A stretch of DNA of 64,000 nucleotides from positions 124,354,470 to 124,418,469 of the forward strand of contig CM043962.1 in the NCBI GenBank assembly GCA_014529385.2, in the 5' to 3' direction. This document shows, in pieces, positions 55,215 through 64,000 of this stretch. This stretch comes from Adiantum capillus-veneris (Eukaryota; Streptophyta; Polypodiopsida; Polypodiales; Pteridaceae). How positions within the stretch are numbered: position 1 is the first letter of the stretch; every line of letters starts with the position of its first letter. Both the position numbers and the translations under genes were made by a program. Under the pieces are notes generated by a model that worked only from the letters and a program-made list of their open reading frames with translations, made no database searches and had not been told where the DNA came from.

Positions 55215-55231
55215 TGGTGCCCCCACTAAGG
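55215..55231 (+). other. Putative primer binding site of copy B
   Basis: TGGTGCCCCCACTAAGG lies five bases after the LTR, as in copy A. The tRNA is not identified. Confidence 0.6.
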
Positions 55232-55321
55232 AGCTATTTGATGCTCCAATTTGCGGTTGAAAGTGGTGTTTTTCTGCCAACAAAGCGGTTGGCGAAGGGT
55301 CGAGATGTTTGATGGTCGAGG

Positions 55322-57280
55322 TTGAAGCTAACAGAGATGGTGGAGCCAGGTTTTGGCCCCATATTTACGAGCGTCGAAGATCCCGAGGATTGGTTAGCAG
55401 ATTTCGAGTTATGGTTGTTGTCGATGCATATGTCGACGGATGCGCAGAGATTACAGACGATGCCGTTGTTAATGCGAGGACGAGCCAAGGTGTGGTTCGA
55501 TGGCCTAGAGAGAAGTGATAGAGAATCATGGCAAAAGTTGCAGAGTCAGTTTCTGGAGCGGTTTCGAGAGGTGATCACAGCAGAAAAAGCCGGTGCAAAG
55601 CTGAAGGCGGTACACTAGGATGTAAGTAAAGATTTCTCTATTTTCATTGAGCAGTTTGAAGCTTGTTGGAAGCAATTAGAGATTGCTACTGGGGTCAAAA
55701 GAAATCAATCTTTGAAGCTGTCAAAGCTGTTAGAGTGCTTGCATCCGAGGATTAGGGAAAAGGTTGAAGATGGTGCGAATACCTATGAAGACATGGTCTA
55801 TCTGGCAAAGATAAAGAGCAGAAAGTTGAAGCGGAAGTTGGAGTTGGGAATGCTAAAGCCAGCAGATTATATGCCTATTGTGGAGGTGGCGAAGTGCTCT
55901 TTGGTCCAACCAAAGGTGGTTCTAGTTGTGCGAAATGCAAGGCCTGTGGAGGTAAGACCTACTATTGGTTATGTTCCTTGGAGGTTTCCTGTTTGTGATG
56001 TGCATGTGCCGAGAGTGGAAGAGCTTGTCAACGAAGAGAAGCTCCATGTCGATGTGAACCAAGATGCAAAAGCGGTAGCAGATGTGGAGGTTCCAGTACG
56101 GATTGAAGAGGTAAAACATGGTCTTGTTGAAAGTTTACATGAAATGGTCGCTGAATGCAATCGAGACGCAGATACCGAGGGTTCAAAAGCTGATGAAGAA
56201 AGTGAGCAAAGTTGTGAAGATGGTCAAGCTTTTGTGGAGCAACAAGTGGATGCAGATGCTGATACGGAGTCAGTATATGATGCCGATGCCGATGATGATG
56301 AATGCTTGATTTGCTGGGAGACAAGCGAGGAAGATAGAGCCGATGAATATACATCCTATGAAGAAGTGATGGAATCTAATGAACCTAAACCGGTAAAGGT
56401 AAAGCTGCCCTCTTGTATGTTTGATGATATGGTGATAGCACATATGCAAGAAGATCAGGGAACAGAGAAAGCCGAGATGTTTGATGAAAGCCAAAAGGTG
56501 CGGTCTAGACCTACAGATGATGAAATGCAGGTGAAGGTGGTATGTGGTGCAATGCTAATGGCTGTGCTAATGAAAGTAGCGGTGGAATGTGCCATGGTGG
56601 TGCAACATGTGCAGACTTTTGCCAAGAGAGATAAAGCGACCGTGTTTATGGAAAAACTGGAGATGGATGCGGTAGAGAACGAGTTTCTCTTTTGCTTAGA
56701 GGAGCATGATGCAGCTGTAGGAGAGGTGATTGAAGAGTAGGAGACTGAAGCTGGACAGAAGGAAGTGCTGAGCGACCTTGAAGGGCCAATCGATGATGAA
56801 CGGCTTGATGACAGTGTAAGTGAGCTCGAAGAGGATGTGCAAGAGAGCATGAAGCCAGTGCAAGAGATGTGCTCTATGGCCAATGAAGGAGGTTCCCAAG
56901 ATATCTCCAAGCTTTCAAAAGAGGTATGCAACCCATGGTTGAAAGGTATGCTTGTAAGTGCAACTGTACAGTATTTTATCCGTCAGGTACGGGGTTCCTT
57001 TGAGAGGAGCTCTCCTTTACATGGCTGGAAGGGAGGGTCAGAAGTGTTGGTTCATACAGATGATGTGGTTGCAGATCCATATAGGGTGATGAAGCAAGAT
57101 TATGTTCAAAGAGGTGATGAAGTGCTATGGGCCTTTTGTGTGCATGGATGGCTACGTGCTTGGATAGGGCACAATTGGAGGTTGTTGCAAATGGATGAAA
57201 GTGAACAGAGCCAGGTGTTTGATCCAGGTGGAAGTTATGTTATGCAGGGGGTGGGGAAATCCACTGGAAGGTTTAGGTGA
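55322..57280 (+). pseudogene. Gag-like protein of copy B, with two in-frame TAG codons
   Basis: One frame runs 652 codons, interrupted only by TAG at 55616-55618 and 56738-56740. Residues 6-98 are a retrotransposon gag domain (EDPEDWLADFELWL, MPLLMRGRAKVWFDGLE, SWQKLQSQFLERF). After the first TAG the domain continues with FEACWKQLE and LSKLLECLHPRIREKV. The middle is basic, then very acidic with Asp-Ala repeats around 56240-56350 and ECLICWE. After the second TAG come LSDLEGPIDDERLDD, WLKGML and LHGWKGGS. There is no zinc knuckle. Translation could start at Met 1 or Met 6. The role is probably particle formation. The two stops may be decay or readthrough sites. Confidence 0.88.
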
Positions 57281-57393
57281 TAGAGTGCAATAAAACATTG
57301 TATATATGGTTTGAGTTTTCTCATAATGTGTACCAGGTTTTTGCAGTTTATAGTGAAATAAAGCTTTTATGTGGTTGAGCATAAATGCTCAAC

Positions 57394-57407
57394 AGGGGGG
57401 TGGGCAA
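57394..57407 (+). other. Polypurine tract of copy B
   Basis: AGGGGGGTGGGCAA lies three bases before the 3' LTR. Confidence 0.75.
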
Positions 57408-57410
57408 TGA

Positions 57411-59412
57411 TGGTGCAGCCAAAGTGTGTCGACGCTAGAAGATGGCATGGGCAGGTGTGTACAAGCAAGTAGAATCATGGCAAAGGACAAGAGCAGCTAG
57501 GAAGTTCATGGGATGACAGGAAGCAACGGGAGTGTATGCATGATGAGGCTTATAGGCCATGAAAGGCTCCATAATGTGCTAATTGGGGTAGCAAGTTAAG
57601 GAGATGTAGAGTGCAGCTTTTGGGTCCAGAATAGAAGAGCTTGAAGTGCTGAAGCAGCAGGTCCAGACGGCTCATCAAACCGAGCTATGGAGCCCAAGTT
57701 ATTGAAGGTTGAAGTTATGATGGTTTGCAGATTCTTTCCGGATAGGGCATCTGGTGATAGGTGATCCAAGTGGAACTTGAGGTATAGATGTGTAGAGCTC
57801 AACTCATAGAGCCTACCCATCTTTTCGGATTGTCAGCTGAAGTATTTCCGGGGGCCGGGTCTGAGCCCACTTGGCCACATTGGAGTACGCGCCATCTGGC
57901 ATCTTTTGAGCCTCAACAAAGTTCTAGAGCAGAGTGTACACCATATGGAGCTAGTAGGAAGTGACTGCACGCCAAACGGAATCCGGAGCGGAAAGATATG
58001 GAAGTCGGAAGATTGGTTGTCTTTGCCCAAAGTTAATTGCAGATGGTTTGATCGTGTTTTGGTCGCATTGGATCTCGGGCCTCGAGGAGTCGAATAACGG
58101 TGCGGATCATGGAGGAACAGGGCGGCAGTACACGATTTCACTCGGGCTTTGCGGCTCGGCAACAGAAGGTGGGAGCACAAAATGGGGTGCAAGTCAAGGA
58201 AGATTGCAAAGTTTTTTTGGTTAAAGGAAGAAAATAATGAGTTTTTGGAGCCCTTGGGGCTCAAGTCTTAGGGGAATGCCACGTGGCAAGGGCCTAAAAC
58301 CCACATGCGGGCGCGGGACCGTTGAGGCCAGCCTATGAAGGCTGAGGCGTGGGCTCCCATCAGCACACAAGGAAGGAGAGAGAGGGGAGCTCTCTTGGGC
58401 GCAGCTATGGAGTCCGCGCGCATGGCGCTTCTGTGGGCGTTCGGCGGCGATTTTGGTGGCAATGGTGGGCGTCCCTAGCTGGTGATGTAGTGATGATGTG
58501 ACAGGCCTTGCTAGAGGCAGGTCCCACGGCTCCAAATTTTTGAGAAGGAGAGGGAGAGCAATAGCGAGGTCGCTATTGCCTCCCCCCCTCGTGTAGGAGA
58601 GAGGTCCCGCAGCAGCGTGCAAGGAGGTGCCGACAAGCAAATGAAGTGCAAGGAGAAGGGAGTCCAGGCGGCCGGCAAAAAAAGTGAAGGGAAAGGGGCC
58701 AAAGGTACAATGTGTCTAGCATGCAAAATTTTCCAAGAATAATTAAGCCGAGTGTTGGCAATGCATAGAACTTCTAAATGGAACTCCAAAGGGAGTGTTG
58801 GCAATGCATAGAACTTCTAAATGGAACTCCAAAGGGAGTGCACGGCATGGAATCACACCACCATTTTTTCTTTTTTGGACTCCTATGCACACCCCTATAA
58901 AAGGGTGCTTATGTTCATTTGTAAGGGTCTTTTTTTGGGACCAGTGTCTTTTGCCAAGGAGGGTTTTTTTGCCAAGGCTTTTGGAGCTCTTGTTTTTGGT
59001 TGCCGAGGTTCATGCCGGCGGTGTGTTGGATGTACATGATATTGCCTATGCTAGTAGACTATTCCCTAGTGTTTCAAGGCGTCATTCCCCCTTCACCCTT
59101 CTCTTCTCTGCTGGTGTGCGTGTGTTTTCGGGCGTGTGTAGGCGTGTGTGCCCCCCCGAGGTTTGTCGTGCAAAGAGAGATAGAGAGAGGCTGTGTGAGT
59201 GCGGAAGGCTGTGAATTGAGCGGCGCGTAGTGATTGAGTATTTCTGGTACATTGCAAGGCGTATGTGCGTATGATTGTGTGAAAGAAATGGTTTGCTTGC
59301 GGGTAGTGTTGAGTTTTGAAGGTGAACTCTAGTGGATTGGGGCGCTGTGTATACCGTGGGCTATAGTGAGGCATTGTGTTGTGTGCTGGGTGTTCCCCTT
59401 TCCCCCTCTCCA
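57411..59412 (+). repeat. 3' LTR of copy B
   Basis: It starts TGGTGCAGCC and ends CTCTCCA. It contains a perfect 22-bp palindrome at 58558-58579 (GCAATAGCGA-GG-TCGCTATTGC) and a 43-bp tandem duplication at 58755-58840 that the 5' LTR lacks. Confidence 0.92.
58895..58904 (+). promoter_or_regulatory. TATA box of copy B 3' LTR
   Basis: CTATAAAAGG at the position matching the 5' LTR. Confidence 0.6.
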
Positions 59413-59416
59413 ACGC
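59413..59416. repeat. Target site duplication, right (acgc)
   Basis: Matches 53331-53334. Only four bases agree, so support is moderate. Confidence 0.75.
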
Positions 59417-59819
59417 TGCATGCAAGCGGACTGAAGCCCGGGGGTGGTTGGGAGGTTCGAGCTCCGTACAATGGAGTGCGTCCATATTCAATTGCTCCTT
59501 TGTTGTATCAAAACTCTACAAAAAAAATCATCAATACAAAGATCTCTTTCTCTATCTTTTGTTGTCGATCTCGATTATTCTGTTCCTGTGACATCTAAGG
59601 TGACCTTTATACTTTAGTCACCTTACCTCAAAATATACATGGGGTTTTCCTTGAGTTCTACTCGTCATAATTACAAATGGAAATGCATTGCTTACTGGCC
59701 AACTAATAAATCTATACATAATCCAGACAATTGGATAAAGGTGGTAGACATCATTGGCATTACAAAGGGAGTTTGATAGTCATTACAAGGGGAATTTATA
59801 CAAGTGTTGGGCTCCAACA
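59413..59819 (-). repeat. 3' LTR fragment of the coiled-coil element
   Basis: On the minus strand an LTR starts TGTTGGAGCCCAACA directly after a polypurine tract and runs leftward to the copy B insertion. Its other end was not identified. Confidence 0.65.
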
Positions 59820-59833
59820 CTCCCCCCTCCTAG
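59820..59833 (-). other. Polypurine tract of the coiled-coil element
   Basis: The minus strand reads CTAGGAGGGGGGAG, adjoining TGTTGGAGCC. The coding stop lies about 40 bases upstream. Confidence 0.8.
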
Positions 59834-59870
59834 TTTATGTCTTCCCCGACATGGCAGTAGAGCTGCTTCT

Positions 59871-62800
59871 TTAGTGGAGGCTTTCGCGCATCTTCAGAAG
59901 AGACTCGTACCGTGCATGCTGGGCCAATAATGTAGGGCCGAATATCTCTCTATTGATGGTGAGGAAACTGGTGTAGAAGGATTCTTCAAAGGCCTGGAGA
60001 TGATACGAGGGCAAAAACATTAGTCGCTGATAAAGGGCATGTATCACCTCATGAGAAGGCTGAGCAGATAGATCATATGCACATCTATATGTGTCTTGGA
60101 GGAAGAAGATGTTGTCTATTGCTTGTCCAGGTTTAAATATTTCAAAAACCGCCAGAAGATTCTTACATATTTTTCTGAGCATGATGCAAGAGAGGTCAGG
60201 CGAGCTAGTGAACAATTTTATGGCACCTGTTAGGGTTTTCACCATGTATTGCTCACTCATTCTCTTGCCTGCCTTCAAGCCTGGCAGCTTTGGGTAGTTG
60301 AGCCCCCGTTGAGCCATGTGGGTTGGCTTTTCTGTAGCAGATCTTGTGCTTTCCATGTTCGCATCCTTGGTAGAGAGAAAAAGCTAAGGTTGTCTCTGAC
60401 TCTTTTATGCGCCTCTACAAGATGAATTAAATACTGTGGGTATTTGGTTAGCCATGCCTTTCTCCACTTTAATTGAGAATCCACAATCAGCTTAACTCCC
60501 TCTGGTTTTGAGATATCTGCTTTGTATAGTGGCACTAATGGCTCCTCTTTAATCCGTTTGTTCATTGTAGCAACTTCATACTTTAGAAGAGGATATGGGA
60601 GAGAAGGTTGTAGCCATTCATGTCGAATGATGTTGGCATCTAGCTTCTGAATGGTCATAGACTTAAATACTCTCTGCTCCCACTCCATTGCTTCTTTGGC
60701 CGTGTCTTTTATTGTCGCTTCTATTGCCTTCTGTAGATTTTCTTCTTCTTCTTGTGTCAGATCCTGGGGTTCTTGGGATGGTCCCACAAGGATGTCCTCT
60801 TGCATAGTGGTGTCCACTGGATCTAACACATTTTCTATTTCAATGCCTTCCATTGTTGCTGGCCATGTGCTCAAGTGTTGCTCTTCAGTCTGCTATTGGC
60901 CTTTCATCTCATTTCTGATATGCTTTCTTTTGTTGCTCAGCTTGATCTCCCATGTTCACTAAGAGGTCGTTCAATTCTGCATTGGCTTTTTCAGTCTCTT
61001 CTAGCTTCTTCTTGGTGTCTTCATTTTCTGTTTGCAATCTCTTTAGGTCCTCGTCCACCTTCTTTTTGAAGGCTTCTAACTCATCTTTCATGGCCTTGTT
61101 TTCATCTTCCAGACCATTTTGCATTACTAGGGAGCCCTCGGCCAGCATCAGTCTTTGTCTCTTTTCTAGTGTCAACTCCTTTTGGAGTTCTTTCATTTGT
61201 TCTTCATATAGATCATTCTCTGAAGCAGTGCTAGTCGTGGTAGCAGTTTTGACTCTGGCCAGAGATGCCCTTAGCCTATGGATGGTCTGATCTTTTACTT
61301 TCATTTGCTTTTAGCTCTATCAATTCATCCTGGCTTGTGACTCATGTTCTAGCTCAGCCTTTTCCTTAGCATTCCTCAAAGTTTCAACCTCTTTGGATTC
61401 ATCATCAAGATGTAGTGTCAAATTGTCCCTCTCTTTCTCCGCATCTGTCAATGATTCGCTGATTTTCTTGTACTCCTCTGCTCTTTGAAGCTTTTGTTCT
61501 GCTGCCTGATTCTATCTTTCCATCTCTTGGCATCTTTGTAGAGCCGAATCCAGATTGGCTTTCAGCTTGGTTTCTTTCTCTGCGTTCTCTTGGTCTTGCT
61601 TTTGCAGCGAGTCCACTTCGGCTTTGATATGAATTTCATTTGTTTTGAGATTATCAATTTCAACCTCAGTGGCCATCGACCTTGCTTTGAGCCCGGTGAG
61701 TTTTTGCATGACTTCGTCCCAATCATTGGATTGTGGTTGTAAATCCACTGTATTTGTGGCCATCTCCTTCAACTCCACTAACCGAGGGCTCTGCATATAT
61801 TCCTTGGGTCTAGTGCTCGACAACCCAAAAGCTGCACTAGCTGCCTCTTCTTGAGAGTACCCAGCAGCTAGGAGATCAAGAAATATTCTATAGTTTCTTT
61901 ATTTTGGATCTGGCTTCTCATCTTTTGGCTCGACTTTTGCCTTCTGCTCTTCATCTTTATTCTTCTCTTCTTTGAAGTCTTGCTGCCCATCAGGTTTGTT
62001 CAAATCCTCTGTTTGTTGGGTTTGGGGAGGACTAAGAGGAGGTGGTGATGGTGGTGGGCTGGATTCTCGGCTTGATGGTGGAGTTTGTTGCTTCTATTTG
62101 AAATCCTAATCCGCCTTTGTTTTCCTCTCTCTTTCTTGGCCTTCCTGCTCTTCTAGCAACTGCCGTCTCACCTCGTCAACCTCTTCTTATGTAAACGATA
62201 TATTTGGGATATTCTCCGCTGCATCTAAGATCTCGAAATTCTTGATATAATCTTCAAACCGATCCCTTTGAATCCTTTGGGATGATCTAGACATAGCCTC
62301 AAGTGATGGATTCCATAACTCGCTCGGATCCCCTTTTAGTGCTCTCTCAGTTCTGAAACTTTCCATTAGTCTTTCTAGCCTTGCCGCTTTCTGTGACTTT
62401 GTTTCCTTGATTGGCACTTGTAGAGTTTCTTTCTTTCCCTTCTTTGTCTCGGGCGGCTCTTCCAGCACTGTCTCTAAACGGCGCTTCAACCTTGTGTCTA
62501 CCCTGGGCGCCTTAGGAGGTTCTTCTTCTTTGTCTTCCTTCTTTTCCTCTGTACTTCTGGTGACTCTTTCCATCCTACGTCCTCCAATGGTGTTAGTAGA
62601 GGGAGGTACTCACCTTTACCGGGTCTGTCTTCAATATCCTCTCGTAGTACCAACCAGTTGTTTTGTTGAGGAGCAGGTGGTAGCTGATCTGTCGCTCCTA
62701 TGGCATGGTATATCATACTGGTGAGTACTTCTCCTCCTGTAATATAATTTGTCTTGTCCTGTTGTAGCTTTGTCCCTTCCTCCAATAGATATGATGCATG

Positions 62801-63330
62801 ATCTATATAGCAATCGTGTGTCATTCCCATAGCCTAGGTCATTGTTGTTGAGATGACCCCGTGTGGTGTAGTGTATCTAGGTGGTCTCCTGATGTAGCTC
62901 AAAAAACATTGACTGTATACCTGTGTCTGTACCCTCACTTCAGGGTTTGCTATGATTTCAAAAGACGGCAGTTTGGATCTTTGCAGGTAGACTGTGAGAT
63001 TCTTCCTTCTTTCTCTCATGTTGGCTCCCTAACTAGACACTTTTAAAGCTTCTTTGACTCTTGAAATCTATCCCCACCGGTGGTAGTGAAACAAAGTCCC
63101 ATAAGCATACTTTCTTCAGCCATGATCTTTGCGGCGATCTTTTTAGGTAGTTTTCTGCCTCCTTGGGGATCATTACTGTATCCACTAAGTTTCCTTTGCC
63201 ATCCATATAGGAACCTTGGTAGATTTGGAAAGCTACTGCCTGTTGCACTTCTGTAGGTATCCATGTGTCACCAAGAACGACCATTTGGACGCTTTTCTGG
63301 CCTGTTGTTGACGTTTGTCCTCGTGGAAGT
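59871..63330 (-). pseudogene. Coiled-coil protein, sole gene of a pol-less LTR element
   Basis: A long minus-strand coding region is recovered across a few lesions. The N-terminal part (63330-62500) reads VLGDTWIPTEVQQAVAFQIY, MGLCFTTTGGDRF and NNWLVLREDIEDRPG. It is followed by a basic Lys/Glu region (62573-62187) with RLKRRLETVLEE, a Pro-rich stretch, a heptad-rich coiled coil (61823-60910: ERDNLTLHLDDESKEVETL, KKLEETEKANAELNDLL) and a C-terminal part (60874-59871) with RKAWLTKYPQYLIHLVEA. From 62573 to 61305 one frame is interrupted only by TAA and TAG. Frameshifts lie near 63100, 61305, 60900 and 60320. I recognise no known domain. The position before a polypurine tract suggests a structural, gag-like role. 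Confidence 0.72.
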
Positions 63331-64000
63331 GCTTCTTATTGAGTGGCAACATTCCAACTCGTAGTTGACATCCTTGGAATGTACCCTGTCAAATTTGGTG
63401 TCATTTGGTCACCTGGTCGGCCCGTTAGAGTTTCGTGATGCTTTGCGTAGTTTTCGTCAGATAAGGACTTTAGGCTCAGCTTTGACTGACTTTTTCATGG
63501 TTAACCATTCAATTGGTTTGTCGAGGTTATTGGCTTGCTGCCTATGAGTTTTCCCTCATTTCCGATCACTTTGGGTCAACTGCCCTTCTGCAGGCCCTGT
63601 GAAATTAGGGTTTTTTGGGATGCTTCTTCTACGCTATCCGGGGTCATAGGTTTGTTCCCTAAGCTATAGGCATTGTGCCTTTCAATTTTGGTTCCATTTG
63701 GTGGCCTCTAGGTCTTCCTAACAACCGGTCTACAGTATGTGTGCATAGGTTGTGATGGTGGTGCTGGCAAGGTTTTGCGACTAGCTGAAGTAAACAACAC
63801 TTAGAGTCAGTGTTGACGAGCATACCTCTCATATCTGATGTCGATCTGGTGACCATGCACGATGGATGAGCTCCTGGAAGTCTCAGATGCTATAGGGAGG
63901 TCTCTCTCTCTCTCACGATGAAAAATGACTCAAATGAGAGATTTCTTGCCTAACCTCCCTATATGTGATCAGGGCTCCGACATGAAATTTTACCATCTTT
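63331..64000. other. No gene identified
   Basis: Probably the leader or 5' LTR side of the coiled-coil element (minus strand). Only short frames and a small TC tract near 63901 are visible. Confidence 0.4.

Larger units (their letters stand above)
53335..59412 (+). mobile_element. Gag-only LTR retrotransposon copy B (complete)
   Basis: This 6.1-kb element has LTRs of 1875 and 2002 bp starting TGGTGCAGCC and ending CTCTCCA, flanked by ACGC. The 2.2-kb interior has a primer site, one long gag-like frame (55322-57280) and a polypurine tract. No protease, reverse transcriptase or integrase motif is present and there is no space for them. It fits the TR-GAG type of non-autonomous element known from plant genomes. 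It inserted next to, and probably within, the LTR of the coiled-coil element on the right. Confidence 0.92.

Noticed and set aside
55309-55518. Alternative frame overlapping the start of the copy B gag
   Set aside because: It is a shadow frame; the gag domain is clear in the frame from 55322.
1-64000. tRNA, rRNA or other structural RNA genes
   Set aside because: I found primer binding sites complementary to tRNA ends but no cloverleaf gene or rRNA similarity; a covariance-model scan would be needed to exclude small ones.

Overview
The window reads as repeat-rich nuclear DNA of a land plant. Evidence for this is Ty1/copia and Ty3/gypsy LTR retrotransposons with plant-type primer binding sites (initiator tRNA-Met and tRNA-Asp), long CT microsatellites, nested insertions, and decay dominated by CAA/CAG-to-stop changes, as expected for methylated plant DNA. 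I cannot name the species. A large-genome non-seed vascular plant such as a fern or lycophyte is only a guess. I see no intact host gene, no tRNA or rRNA gene and no CRISPR array. Almost every recognisable coding stretch is a transposon relic or a host gene fragment.

Layout. From 1 to 21016 there is a two-level nest. A minus-strand LTR element carrying only a gag-like gene (copy A) is split by a 14.7-kb Ty3/gypsy-type element (2877-17582) with equal-length 958-bp LTRs and a perfect 5-bp target duplication. The gypsy element contains a 2.8-kb non-coding LTR element, a protein-kinase scrap, a leader full of palindromes, a damaged gag-protease region with a WxPK-repeat tail, and a piece of a DEAD-box RNA helicase gene just before its polypurine tract. 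It has no room for reverse transcriptase or integrase. From 21.0 to 26.5 kb there is a degenerate TTAGG tract with four tandem foldback units, then decayed gypsy fragments on both strands. From 26.8 to 35 kb there is a decayed copia element, separated into two parts by 4.5 kb that hold a kinase-like pseudogene with apparent splice acceptors. From 35 to 38.9 kb there is AT-rich sequence with one copia-type LTR.

From 38.9 to 47.1 kb there is a gypsy gag-protease relic, a second 2.8-kb non-coding LTR element on the minus strand with a 5-bp target duplication, and a fairly complete copia element (gag to RNase H). A third LTR with a tRNA-Met binding site begins inside the copia RNase H region at 47.1 kb. 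The non-coding stretch behind it, to about 50.5 kb, is studded with short hairpins that have the triloop A-N-G. A minus-strand gypsy LTR relic lies near 52 kb. From 53335 to 59412 there is a complete plus-strand copy of the gag-only element (copy B). It lies next to, and probably inside, the LTR of a further minus-strand element whose only gene encodes a coiled-coil protein (59.9-63.3 kb).

The window therefore contains three kinds of LTR element that carry a gag-like or structural gene but no polymerase (gag-only, gag-protease, coiled-coil), plus short non-coding LTR elements. All would depend on enzymes from other elements, such as relatives of the decayed copia and gypsy copies seen here. 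The least expected items are the palindrome array in the gypsy leader, the A-N-G hairpin field, the tandem foldbacks and the captured helicase fragment.
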